Assembly: GCA_017447445.1 (NCBI GenBank)
Contig: JAFSNK010000008.1
Span: 62,001 to 126,000, forward strand
Direction: 5' to 3'
DNA: 64,000 nt
Source of the DNA: Clostridia bacterium
GTDB lineage: Bacteria; Bacillota; Clostridia; Oscillospirales; CAG-382
Position numbers and translations under genes: made by a program. The notes below the pieces were generated by a model, which was not told the origin of the DNA, did no database searches, and saw only the letters and a program-made list of their open reading frames with translations. Positions 23,287-31,421 of the stretch are shown piece by piece. Position 1 is the stretch's first letter, and every line of letters starts with the position of its first letter.

Positions 23287-25587
23287 ATGGCAACAACGAG
23301 TGAAAAATACAGAATAAACGCCCTTGCGAAGGACCTTAATATAAAGAGCAAGGACATTATAACCATTCTTGACGGAGCCGGATATACCGGAAGGACGCAT
23401 ATGGCTGTGCTCGACGAGGAGGAGCTGAGCATTATTTTCGAAACGGTGACTCAGCAGAACCCCGTCGATATAACCGCGTTCTTCAAGGAATACGACGACA
23501 AGAAGAAAGCCAAGAAGGAGGAGGAGCGCCGGAAGCTGGAGGAGGCGCGCGCCGCCGCGGAAGCCGAAAAGCGCAGAAAGAAGGAAGCCGCCGGCATAAA
23601 GCCCGCCGCCCCGCAGAAAAAGCGCTCACGCGATGAGGTGCGCGTTGTCGACACGCGCGGCACTTCGAACGTTGACCTTTCGAGATACGACGAAAACGTC
23701 CTTAAATACGACAGCGTCGTTTCCGACAAGACCACGAACGTCCAGAAAATAAAGAAAAAGAACAAATACGCGGAGCCGCAGAAGGGCAAAAAGATGCCCG
23801 ACAAGAACCAGAAGCAGAAACCGCAGCAAAAGCCGAAGCCGGTCCAGCTTAAGATCACGGTGCCGGACACCATTACGGTTACCGAACTCGCCTCCCGTAT
23901 GAAGACCGCCGCCGCCGAAGTCATTAAAAAGCTTATGGCGATGGGAATGATGGTCAGCGTGAACGAATCGGTGGATTACGACACCGCTTATCTCGTCGCC
24001 GACGAATTCGGCATAAAAGTCGAAAAAGAAGTGGTGGTCACGCTGGAGGACCGCCTGTTCGACGAGACCGCGGACGCGGAAGAAAAGCTTAAACCGCGCG
24101 CCCCCGTGATAGTTGTTATGGGGCACGTCGACCACGGCAAGACTTCCCTGCTCGACGCGATACGCCACACCAACGTTACCGCGGGCGAAGCGGGCGGGAT
24201 AACGCAGCACATCGGCGCGTACCGGGTAGCCGTGGGCGACCGGGACGTTACCTTCCTCGATACCCCGGGCCACGCCGCGTTCACCGCGATGCGCGCCAGA
24301 GGCGCCAACCTTACCGATATCGCGGTGCTTGTAGTCGCCGCGGACGACGGCATAATGCCGCAGACGGTGGAGGCGATAAACCACGCCAAAGCCGCCGGAG
24401 TGAGCATAATCGTCGCGATAAACAAGATAGACCGTCCGGGCGCGGATCCCGAACGCGTAAAGACGGAGCTTACCAAATACGACCTGGTCCCCGAGGAATG
24501 GGGCGGCGATACGATCTGCGTACCCGTTTCGGCGATACGCGGCGACGGCATTAAAGAACTGCTGGATATGATAATCCTATCGGCGGATATGCTGGAGCTT
24601 AAAGCCAATCCCGAAAGGCCCGCGAAAGGCGTGGTCATCGAAGCGCGGCTCGACAAAGGCAGGGGCGCCGTGGCGACTCTGCTCGTTCAGAACGGCACGC
24701 TGCACAACGGCGATATAATCATCGCCGGGACCGCGGTCGGCAGAGTACGCGTGATGACCGACGACAAGGGCAAAAAGCTTTCCGCCGCTGGACCTTCCGT
24801 TCCCGTGGAGATAATGGGGCTTTCCGAAGTGCCCGAAGCCGGCGATATGTTCAACGCCGTCGCGGACGAACGGCTTGCCCGCGAGCTTGCCGAACAGCGC
24901 CGCGGCAAGAAGAAAGAAGAAGAGCAAAGCGGCACCAAGGTCTCGCTGGACGATCTGTTCTCGCAGATCGAAAGCGGCGTGAAGAACCTTAACATTATTA
25001 TAAAATCCGACGTTCAGGGTTCCGCGGAAGCGGTAAAATCCAGTCTGGAGAAGCTTTCCAACGACGAAGTCAAGGTCAACGTACTGCACGCGGTGGCGGG
25101 AGGCATTACCGAAAGCGACGTTATGCTCGCTTCGGCTTCCAACGCGATAATCATAGGGTTCAACGTGCGTCCCGACAAGAACACTTTGGATATCGCCGCG
25201 CGCGAAAAGGTGGAAATACGCACCTACCGCATAATCTACGAGTGCATAGAGGAAATAGAAGCCGCGCTCAAAGGTATGCTCGCGCCGCAGTATAAAGAAA
25301 CCGTTATCGGCCGCGCGGAAGTCCGCAACGCGATACACGTTCCCTCCGTCGGCACCATCGCGGGGTCCTACGTTCAGGACGGCAAGGTCGCCAGGAACGC
25401 GCTTGTGCGTGTCATCCGCGACAGCGTCGTTATTTCCGAGGACAAGATCGCTTCGCTCAAGCGCTTTAAGGACGACGCGAAGGAGGTCCTGCAGGGCTTC
25501 GAATGCGGCATAGGGCTTGAAAAGTTCAACGATATCAAAGTCGGCGACGTGCTCGAAGCATACGTTATGGAGGAGATCGCGCGCTGA
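23287..25587 (+). CDS. infB: Translation initiation factor IF-2
   Basis: 766 residues. The N-terminal IF2_N module (about 1-55, '[20 protein letters not shown]') and a Lys/Glu-rich linker (about 70-190) precede a second IF2_N-like segment ('[20 protein letters not shown]'). The GTPase domain has G1 [13 protein letters not shown]3 DTPGH, G4 NKID and switch I '[12 protein letters not shown]'. Domains II, III and C2 follow, ending '[20 protein letters not shown]'. IF-2 brings fMet-tRNA to the 30S subunit and promotes 50S joining. The length is short to average because the N-terminal linker is compact. Its TGA shares a base with the rbfA ATG. Confidence 0.98.
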   Translation: MATTSEKYRINALAKDLNIKSKDIITILDGAGYTGRTHMAVLDEEELSIIFETVTQQNPVDITAFFKEYDDKKKAKKEEERRKLEEARAAAEAEKRRKKEAAGIKPAAPQKKRSRDEVRVVDTRGTSNVDLSRYDENVLKYDSVVSDKTTNVQKIKKKNKYAEPQKGKKMPDKNQKQKPQQKPKPVQLKITVPDTITVTELASRMKTAAAEVIKKLMAMGMMVSVNESVDYDTAYLVADEFGIKVEKEVVVTLEDRLFDETADAEEKLKPRAPVIVVMGHVDHGKTSLLDAIRHTNVTAGEAGGITQHIGAYRVAVGDRDVTFLDTPGHAAFTAMRARGANLTDIAVLVVAADDGIMPQTVEAINHAKAAGVSIIVAINKIDRPGADPERVKTELTKYDLVPEEWGGDTICVPVSAIRGDGIKELLDMIILSADMLELKANPERPAKGVVIEARLDKGRGAVATLLVQNGTLHNGDIIIAGTAVGRVRVMTDDKGKKLSAAGPSVPVEIMGLSEVPEAGDMFNAVADERLARELAEQRRGKKKEEEQSGTKVSLDDLFSQIESGVKNLNIIIKSDVQGSAEAVKSSLEKLSNDEVKVNVLHAVAGGITESDVMLASASNAIIIGFNVRPDKNTLDIAAREKVEIRTYRIIYECIEEIEAALKGMLAPQYKETVIGRAEVRNAIHVPSVGTIAGSYVQDGKVARNALVRVIRDSVVISEDKIASLKRFKDDAKEVLQGFECGIGLEKFNDIKVGDVLEAYVMEEIAR

Positions 25588-25937
25588 TGAGCGGACACAG
25601 ACGTGATAAACTTAACACCGCGGTCGCCGAAGAGCTTGCCGCGATTATCCGCGAGGTAAAGGATCCGCGCGTCGCGAAAGCGTTCGTGAGCATTACCGGA
25701 GCGGAGGTCGCGCCCGATCTTTCGACCGCAAAGGCGTTTTACAGCGTGCTCGGCGAAAGCGAGGACGTGGAAAAGGGGATCGCCTCGGCAGCCGGATTCA
25801 TCCGCAGCGAGCTCGCAAGGCGTTTGAACCTGCGCGTTACCCCGAAGCTGACGTTTGTACGCAGTACGAGCATAGAAGAAGCGATGAAGATAGACCGCAT
25901 ACTTAAGGAAATAGAGAATGGAACGAATAACGGTTAA
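25587..25937 (+). CDS. rbfA: 30S ribosome-binding factor A
   Basis: 116 residues with the RbfA KH fold: 'AVAEELAAIIREVKDPRVAK', 'VSITGAEVAPDLSTAKAFYS', and 'RSELARRLNLRVTPKLTFV' carrying the typical RxxLxxxxxLRxxPxLxF motif. It acts in 16S 5'-end maturation and cold adaptation. The start overlaps the infB stop (TGATG) and the end overlaps the next gene by 20 bp, indicating coupled translation. Confidence 0.95.
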   Translation: MSGHRRDKLNTAVAEELAAIIREVKDPRVAKAFVSITGAEVAPDLSTAKAFYSVLGESEDVEKGIASAAGFIRSELARRLNLRVTPKLTFVRSTSIEEAMKIDRILKEIENGTNNG

Positions 25938-26868
25938 GCAGGCGGCAGAATACCTGCTTGCGCACGACGGCTACATTATATACAACCACGCCATGCCGGA
26001 CGGGGACGCTTTGGGCTCCGCCGCGGCTTTGGCGCTTATACTGCGCGGGATCGGAAAGAGAGCTTTTGCCTTCTCGCCCGACGGGATACCGGAAAAATAC
26101 GGTTTTCTGCCCGCGGAAGGCGTGTTCGTCGCTTCGCCGGACGAGCTCCCGGGCTATATCCCGCTGAGCGTCGACGTCGCGGGGCCGAACCTTCTGGGCG
26201 ATATAAAGGTTCCGGTATTCGCGCTTTCGTTCGACCATCACCTTATAAACACCCTTGAATGCGAACGTCTTTGCCTCGACAGCGGCAAGATCGCCGCCGG
26301 AGAGCTGATATACGAGCTTGCGGCGGAACTGGGGGCGAAGATCACCAAGGATATCGCCGATTCGCTTTATACCGCGATATGCTCCGACAGCGGAGGGTTC
26401 AGATATGAGCTTACCTCGGCGCAGACACACCGCATCGCGGCGGAGCTGCACGAGGCGGGCGCGGACCACGCCGTGATCTGCCGCCGTCTGTTCGAATGCA
26501 AAAGCCGGGCTCAGTACGAGCTTTTGCGGCTTGCATACAACAAGCTGCGGCTGACGCGCGGCGGAAAATGCGCCTACGTCGTCGTAACGAAGGAGGAAAA
26601 GGACGCGTGCGGCGCGGGCGACGGCGATTTCGACTGTGTGAATTCCGTCCCGCGGGAGCTCGACGGAGTAGAGATATCCGCGGTGCTGAGAGCGCGCGGA
26701 AACGGGTTCAAGGTATCGCTTCGTTCAAGCGGGGACACAGACGTTTCCGCCATCGCGAAGCGCTACGGCGGAGGCGGGCATTACCACGCGGCGGGCTTTA
26801 CGCTTGAATGCGGCGCGGAGGAAGCCGAAGCCGAAATAAGAAAGATTTTTGAGGAAGCGGAGTTATGA
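25918..26868 (+). CDS. nrnA: DHH/DHHA1 phosphoesterase, NrnA-like
   Basis: 316 residues. The DHH domain carries the metal-binding motifs 'HAMPDGDALGSAAALAL', 'SVDVAGPNLLG' and 'FDHHLIN' (the DHH box itself), then 'ICSDSGGFRYELT'; DHHA1 closes with 'AIAKRYGGGGHYHAAGFTLE'. NrnA enzymes degrade short oligoribonucleotides and 3'-phosphoadenosine 5'-phosphate, and some hydrolyse cyclic dinucleotide breakdown products such as pGpG, which would complement the GGDEF enzyme at 5198. An nrnA-like gene between rbfA and truB is a conserved Firmicutes arrangement. Confidence 0.92.
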   Translation: MERITVKQAAEYLLAHDGYIIYNHAMPDGDALGSAAALALILRGIGKRAFAFSPDGIPEKYGFLPAEGVFVASPDELPGYIPLSVDVAGPNLLGDIKVPVFALSFDHHLINTLECERLCLDSGKIAAGELIYELAAELGAKITKDIADSLYTAICSDSGGFRYELTSAQTHRIAAELHEAGADHAVICRRLFECKSRAQYELLRLAYNKLRLTRGGKCAYVVVTKEEKDACGAGDGDFDCVNSVPRELDGVEISAVLRARGNGFKVSLRSSGDTDVSAIAKRYGGGGHYHAAGFTLECGAEEAEAEIRKIFEEAEL

Positions 26869-27761
26869 TACCCGCTTCCGTGCTTGTGATAAACAAACCC
26901 TCCGGGATAACCTCGCATATGGTGATATCCAAGCTGCGCTACCTTTTGCAGGAACGCAAAATGGGGCATTGCGGCACCCTGGACCCTATGGCGAGCGGCA
27001 TACTCCCGATAATGCTGGGCACCGCCGTGAAGGCGAGCGAATACCTTGTGGACCACGACAAACGCTATTACGCGGGTATCACGCTGGGAATAACGACCGA
27101 CACGCAGGATTCCACCGGGACCGTCCTTTCCCGAAGCGAGGGACCTCTTCCCTCTTTCGGCGAGCTTTGCGAAGCGGCAAAGGCGTTTACCGGAAGGATA
27201 ATGCAGACTCCGCCTATGTATTCCGCGCTTAAAGTGGGCGGAATAAAGCTTCTGGAGCTTGCGCGCGAGGGCGTTACGGTGGAGCGCGAGCCGCGCGAAG
27301 TGAATATCTATTCCTGCGAATGCATAAACGGGGGCGGCGGGTTCTTTCTGGATGTGAAATGCTCCCGCGGGACTTATATACGCACGCTCTGCGCGGATAT
27401 CGGCAAAGCGCTCGGCTGCGGCGCTGTGATGAGCAGTCTGGTACGCACCGAGGTGGGCGGATTCACTCTGGACGACGCGCTGGATTTCGACCTTCTCAAC
27501 GGTATGACGCGCGACGAGATACTTTCCCGCGCGATACCGGTGGAGCGTATGTTCCGGCATCTTCCCTACGCGCAGCTCCAGCCGTTTTACGACAGACTTT
27601 ACGCCAACGGCGAAAGGATAGCGCTGAAAAAACTGCGCGGCGTCCGAGGCGAGACCGGGCAGTTGTTCCGGGTATACAACGCGGAACGCGGCTTTTATTC
27701 TTTGGGCGAGATAGCGGAATACGGCGGGGCGCAGTATTTTAAGCTGAAAAAACTGTTCTGA
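26865..27761 (+). CDS. truB: tRNA pseudouridine(55) synthase TruB
   Basis: 298 residues; the ATG overlaps the nrnA stop (ATGA). The catalytic Asp lies in 'HCGTLDPMASGILPIMLG', the hallmark GTLDPxAxGxL motif. 'TPPMYSALKVGGIKLLELAR' is the conserved TruB segment, and 'CSRGTYIRTLCADIGKALGC' binds RNA; a PUA-like C-terminal region follows. It makes pseudouridine 55 in the T-loop of tRNAs. It is the last gene of the rimP operon, followed by a terminator; ribF, often next, is absent. Confidence 0.96.
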   Translation: MIPASVLVINKPSGITSHMVISKLRYLLQERKMGHCGTLDPMASGILPIMLGTAVKASEYLVDHDKRYYAGITLGITTDTQDSTGTVLSRSEGPLPSFGELCEAAKAFTGRIMQTPPMYSALKVGGIKLLELAREGVTVEREPREVNIYSCECINGGGGFFLDVKCSRGTYIRTLCADIGKALGCGAVMSSLVRTEVGGFTLDDALDFDLLNGMTRDEILSRAIPVERMFRHLPYAQLQPFYDRLYANGERIALKKLRGVRGETGQLFRVYNAERGFYSLGEIAEYGGAQYFKLKKLF

Positions 27762-27787
27762 CCGCGGATTGTAACACAATACGACAT

Positions 27788-27823
27788 AAAAGATGTGGTA
27801 TCTATAACTATCACATCTTTTTT
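27788..27823 (+). terminator. Terminator after truB, within the leader of the noc-like gene
   Basis: AAAGATGTG pairs with CACATCTTT across a 14-nt AT-rich loop and runs into eight or more T. The T run ends directly at the TCGGAGG ribosome site of the next gene, so it sits in that gene's 5' leader and might work as an attenuator. Confidence 0.75.
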
Positions 27824-27837
27824 TTCGGAGGAGTATT

Positions 27838-28719
27838 ATGGAGATCGCGCCGTTCCGCAAAAAGAACAAAAGCGTTTGCGTTTTTATCGATATCGGCGAC
27901 CTTGCGCCGAATCCGATGCAGCCGCGCACGCGGTTTTGCGAAGAAGAGCTTGAGCTGCTTGCTTCGAGCATACGGCAATACGGCGTTTTGCAGCCGCTTG
28001 CGGTGCGGAAGCGCGAACCGCTTCCCTATCCGATGCCGCCCGGAGCGAAATACGAGATAATCGCCGGGGAAAGGCGCTGGCGCGCGGCGAGGATGGCGGG
28101 GCTTGCAAAGGTCCCCTGCGTGATACTGAACGCCGACAGCGGCGATTCGGCGGCGATGGCGTTGGTGGAGAACATACAGCGCAGCGATCTTTCGTTTTTC
28201 GAAGAGGCGGCGGCGATACGCAACCTGCTTCTGCTTACCGGGAAGACGCAGGGCGAGGCGGCAAAAATGCTTTCGGTATCTCAGCCGACGCTTTCGAACA
28301 AGCTGCGGCTTTTGAAGCTTTCCGAGCGTGAACGGCTTCTGATAGAGGAAAACAAGCTTTCGGAACGGCACGCGCGCGCGTTGATACGCATAGACGACGA
28401 GCGCGACAGGCGAAGCGCCCTGCTGCGCGTTATAAACGGCGGGCTGAGCGCCCCGGAGACCGAAGCGCTTGCCGAAGCGGTAATCAGCCGCCCGGCCGGT
28501 GAATATTTTGAATCTTTGCGAACCGGACGAACGAACGGCGCCGCACGTTCCGGCGTCAGGGAGCAAACCGCGCGGAAAGGCGTTTTGAAAGACATCCGGC
28601 CTCTTTATAACACCATTGAAAAAGCGGTGAGGTTTTTGAACGAAGCCGGCAGAAGCGCCCGCTGGGAAAAACTCGATTCCGAAACCGAATACACGGTTAC
28701 GATACATATTGCAAGATGA
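27838..28719 (+). CDS. ParB-family CTPase, Noc/Spo0J-like
   Basis: 293 residues. The N-terminal ParB/Srx domain has 'LAPNPMQPRTRFCEEELELL', LASSIRQYGVLQPLAVR and the CTP-binding YEIIAGERRWRAARMAG with the GERR box, then 'ALVENIQRSDLSFFEEA'. The helix-turn-helix is 'TQGEAAKMLSVSQPTLSNKL'; the reading NKLRLLKL is closer to the nucleoid occlusion protein Noc than to ParB (TNTLRLL type), so Noc is favoured by inference. A C-terminal dimerisation region ends the protein. No parA or gidB lies next to it; genes of this family usually sit near the replication origin, so its place after truB is unusual. The start follows TCGGAGG at ideal spacing. Confidence 0.82.
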   Translation: MEIAPFRKKNKSVCVFIDIGDLAPNPMQPRTRFCEEELELLASSIRQYGVLQPLAVRKREPLPYPMPPGAKYEIIAGERRWRAARMAGLAKVPCVILNADSGDSAAMALVENIQRSDLSFFEEAAAIRNLLLLTGKTQGEAAKMLSVSQPTLSNKLRLLKLSERERLLIEENKLSERHARALIRIDDERDRRSALLRVINGGLSAPETEALAEAVISRPAGEYFESLRTGRTNGAARSGVREQTARKGVLKDIRPLYNTIEKAVRFLNEAGRSARWEKLDSETEYTVTIHIAR

Positions 28720-28742
28720 ATCCCGACGCCCGCTTTTCCTTC

Positions 28743-28771
28743 TTGAAAAATCCGGGCGGATGATGTATAAT
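28743..28771 (+). promoter_or_regulatory. Promoter of the DUF4298 gene
   Basis: TTGAAA (28743-28748), 17 bp, TATAAT (28766-28771), about 31 bp before the start codon. Confidence 0.7.
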
Positions 28772-28801
28772 CTTTCTGAAAAAGCTTTCGGGAGAGATAT
28801 A

Positions 28802-29089
28802 ATGAAAAAGAACGCACAGATAAAGCGCATAGAGCGTTTTGAAGAGATATTCGACGAACTGACCGCCGCAAAGAACGCATTGGACTCCGCTTTGGAAAAC
28901 TTTTACGCCTGCGGCGAAAAGGAAAAAGAGCTGGAAAAATACTATACCGGGAAGCTTTGGAAAAGGGATTTCGCCGCCGACGAAGCGGGGCTTTTGCCGA
29001 AGGAGCTGAAGCGCGGAGTGCTTTCCGAAGACGGTGTTTACAACCTTTTGGAGGAGCTTCGCGAGTTTAAGGAAAGAACAAACGCATAA
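28802..29089 (+). CDS. DUF4298 small cytosolic protein
   Basis: 95 residues from ATG 28802 with GGGAGAG upstream. The family pattern is clear: 'IERFEEIFDELTAAKNALDS', YYTGKLWKRDFAADEAGLLP and 'LKRGVLSEDGVYNLLEELRE'. It is predicted to be an all-helical, acidic, coiled-coil-like protein. DUF4298 has no known function. The gene is monocistronic, bounded by its own promoter and a strong terminator. Confidence 0.88.
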   Translation: MKKNAQIKRIERFEEIFDELTAAKNALDSALENFYACGEKEKELEKYYTGKLWKRDFAADEAGLLPKELKRGVLSEDGVYNLLEELREFKERTNA

Positions 29090-29093
29090 AAAG

Positions 29094-29124
29094 AAAAGGC
29101 GTTTCGCGGTGAAACGCCTTTTTT
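29094..29124 (+). terminator. Terminator after the DUF4298 gene
   Basis: AAAAGGCGTTTC pairs with GAAACGCCTTTT around a short loop, followed by T6, 5 bp after the stop. Confidence 0.88.
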
Positions 29125-29144
29125 GTATTCCGGGTGAATTATAC

Positions 29145-29529
29145 TATCAAGTGCAACAGAAAAGAAAAAAAAGAAGTTCATACGAATCTCCGGTAAAATG
29201 CAGTTACCGCACAAACAAAATACCGGAGGAGAAACGTATGAACTACACACATCTTACCATAGAAGAACGGATTTGTCTGCGGGAATATTCCAAAAAAGGA
29301 TACAGTTACAGAAAAATATTGTGCTTGGCAAAAGGGCACAAATGAAAACTTAAACGGTCTGCTTCGTGAGTTCTGTCCCAAAGGCAGAAATCTATCTCGC
29401 GTCAGTCCGCAAACTCTAAAAAAGAACCTGGCGTTGATCAACGCCAGGCCCAAATAGGTTCTCGGTTTTCAAAAACCAGTTGATTTGTTCATTGCTTCAA
29501 TTCAAAAATTGTTGCACTTCACTTGACAA
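29145..29529 (+). mobile_element. Internally deleted IS30-family insertion sequence
   Basis: Imperfect terminal repeats bound the copy: CAAGTGCAACAG at the left (about 29148-29159) and GTTGCACTTCACTTGAC at the right (about 29511-29526), which reads GTCAAGTGAAGTGCAAC inverted. Between them remain only the two ends of a transposase gene. The element sits in the gap between convergent genes, after the DUF4298 terminator, where insertion would be harmless. Confidence 0.8.
29238..29526 (+). pseudogene. IS30-family transposase remnant
   Basis: The start (ATG 29238, GGAGG upstream) reads MNYTHLTIEERICLREYSKK and GYSYRKIL, the N-terminal helix-turn-helix of IS30 transposases. At about 29322 the frame changes and the sequence jumps to the C-terminus: WQKGTNENLNGLLREFCPKG, 'RNLSRVSPQTLKKNLALINA', then RPK, an in-frame TAG at 29455-29457 and VLGFQKPVDLF. 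Most of the roughly 330-residue enzyme, including most of the DDE core, is deleted. The gene is dead by deletion, frameshift and nonsense mutation. Confidence 0.85.
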
Positions 29530-29556
29530 TTCATCTTCCGTTATGCTATACGTTTG

Positions 29557-30381
29557 TTATTTGTTTTTCTTTTTGATAAAGAAGAACGCGGCGACCACTG
29601 CGACTAACGCGGCTGCCGTGGCGATAACTATAGCCCACGGGAACTTGCCGCCGTTATCGAGTTCGACCTCCTTGACCTCGCTGTCGGCCTTGGAAGCGGC
29701 TTCTTCGGGCTTGCTTTCGGGCGCGGGCTCGGAAGCGGCTTTGGACGGCTCCGCCGATTCGGCTTCGGAAGCGGGTTCGGGCTCGGACACGGGCTCCGGT
29801 TCGCTTTCGGCTTCGCTTTCGGGTTCGGAAACCGTGACGGGGTCGGCGGAGCCGACTATCTGTTCGGCTTCCTCTTTGGTGGCGGTCACCGCGAGCTTGC
29901 CTTCGGAAACGGAGCCGGAAGCGAGATCCACGCCGGTGAGCGCGAGGTAGTTGCCGGATTTAACGGCGAGCGCGGCGACCTTGTCCTCCCAGTTCGGGTA
30001 TTTATCCGCGTTGTCGGGGTTGCTGGTGGAAGAGTGGATAACGAACGCCACCTGATTGTCGCCGGGGGTGAATTCGGGAGCCGCGCCGCCCATGGCGGTG
30101 CCGTCGGTGATCGCCTTATAGACGTTTTCGCCGACCTTTTCCGCGGCGAACCAGATAGCCCATTTGGAACCGCAGGTCGAAACGGGGTTGCCGGAGGTTA
30201 TAACGGTGGAATCCTCGCCGCCGATGGTGCCGTCGACCTTGTCGATGTGGAAGACGTAGCCGATAGCGTCGTCATAAACGGCGTCGCCGTTGCCGCCGAT
30301 GGTGTAGCTTCCCGCAAAAGCGGTGAGCGCGAACGCGCAGCAAAGCAGCGCGATAACGGTAACAGAGAACAGTTTTTTCAT
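29557..30381 (-). CDS. Secreted protein anchored by a C-terminal membrane helix (unknown)
   Basis: 274 residues with AAGGAG upstream of ATG 30381. A signal peptide (about 1-23, ending TAFA) leads into a globular domain (about 24-178) with a single Cys and repeated Gly/Asp turns ('YTIGGNGDAVYDDAIGYVFH', 'WAIWFAAEKVGENVYKAIT'). A low-complexity Ser/Glu/Pro stalk (about 181-245), one transmembrane helix (about 251-269) and a KKKNK stop-transfer tail follow. The layout is that of a cell-surface protein held away from the membrane by a stalk. The domain was not recognised. It is separate from the IS remnant downstream and from the dehydrogenase operon, whose last stop (30420) lies 39 bp before its start. 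Confidence 0.8.
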   Translation of the reverse strand: MKKLFSVTVIALLCCAFALTAFAGSYTIGGNGDAVYDDAIGYVFHIDKVDGTIGGEDSTVITSGNPVSTCGSKWAIWFAAEKVGENVYKAITDGTAMGGAAPEFTPGDNQVAFVIHSSTSNPDNADKYPNWEDKVAALAVKSGNYLALTGVDLASGSVSEGKLAVTATKEEAEQIVGSADPVTVSEPESEAESEPEPVSEPEPASEAESAEPSKAASEPAPESKPEEAASKADSEVKEVELDNGGKFPWAIVIATAAALVAVVAAFFFIKKKNK

Positions 30382-30419
30382 TTTGATACTCCTTGATATA
30401 TGTTGTTTTTTTAGCCGTT

Positions 30420-31406
30420 TTAAGCCATTCTCGAAAGCATTTCCTCGGTGACCTCGGTGGCAAGCGCGCCCGACGCGAGGAAGGATTCGACCTCCTCGCA
30501 GACGTGCTGACCGATCTTTTTAAGCCCGTTGTTGGCGAGCCCGGCGAGGTGCGGAGTCATTATGCAGTTTTTAAGGGTGCGAAGCGGATTGTCGGCAGCC
30601 GGCGGCTCCGGATCGTAAACGTCCAGGCAGGCGTATTTGAGGTTGCCCGCTTTCATATGGGCGTAAAGCGCGGCTTCGTCGATTATCGTGCCGCGGGCGG
30701 TGTTTATAAGCACCGCGTCTTTTTTCATAAGCGCGAGCGTCTGCGCGTTGAACATATGGTATGTCTCCGGTATCTGCGGTGCGTGGACGGAAACGATGTC
30801 GCTCCTTTTCAGCAGGTCGGCGAATTCCGCCTTTTCGGCGCCCATCTGCGCGGCGCGCTCCGCCGATATGAACGGGTCGTAAAGCAGGATCTCCACGTCG
30901 AACGATTTTAACAGCTCGATATAATGCCTACCTGCCCAGCCGCCGCCGACGACGCCGACGGTAAGGTCGTAAAGCTCGCGGATGTTCTCCTTCCCTTCCG
31001 CCCAGCCGCCCGCGTGGAGGTTATCGTTCAGCGCGAAGAGGTTTTTCGAAGCGGCGATGGTGAACCCGAGCGCGGTCTCCGAAACGCCCATGCTCAAAAC
31101 TCCGGCGCAGGAGGTGACGCGGACGCCCTTTTTCCACAGCGCTTCCGAAACGACGGGCTTTACGCTGCCCGCGGCGTGCACCAGCAGTTTAAGGTCCGGA
31201 CAGAGCGCAAGATATTTTTCGTCCAGCGGCTGGTTGCCCCAGGAGGTAACGACGATATCCGCGCCTGAAACCGTGTTTTTCACCGATTCATAGTCCGTGC
31301 CGCCCTGATTTACCGCGACTTCTCCGCTGTTTTCAAGCCGTTTCAGGCATTTTTCATTAAAAACCATTCCCCTTGTGCCGGGGTCTGCTATCACCGAAAT
31401 TTTCAT
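30420..31406 (-). CDS. D-isomer-specific 2-hydroxyacid dehydrogenase family protein
   Basis: 328 residues. The Rossmann domain has 'LTVGVVGGGWAGRHYIELLK' (GxGxxG-type loop) and an acidic strand end. Catalytic residues of the family are visible: Arg in 'LINTARGTIIDEAAL', Glu in 'CLDVYDPEPPAADNP' and His in 'CIMTPHLAGLAN'. Members reduce 2-keto acids or oxidise D-2-hydroxy acids with NAD(P)H; the substrate cannot be read from sequence, and similarity to glyoxylate/hydroxypyruvate and phosphoglycerate dehydrogenases is only general. It follows the enolase-superfamily gene by 15 bp, so the two may act in the same catabolic route (dehydration or epimerisation, then redox). It is last in the uvrC-rsmD-coaD transcription unit. 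Confidence 0.87.
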   Translation of the reverse strand: MKISVIADPGTRGMVFNEKCLKRLENSGEVAVNQGGTDYESVKNTVSGADIVVTSWGNQPLDEKYLALCPDLKLLVHAAGSVKPVVSEALWKKGVRVTSCAGVLSMGVSETALGFTIAASKNLFALNDNLHAGGWAEGKENIRELYDLTVGVVGGGWAGRHYIELLKSFDVEILLYDPFISAERAAQMGAEKAEFADLLKRSDIVSVHAPQIPETYHMFNAQTLALMKKDAVLINTARGTIIDEAALYAHMKAGNLKYACLDVYDPEPPAADNPLRTLKNCIMTPHLAGLANNGLKKIGQHVCEEVESFLASGALATEVTEEMLSRMA

Positions 31407-31421
31407 TTTGATCCCTCTCGT

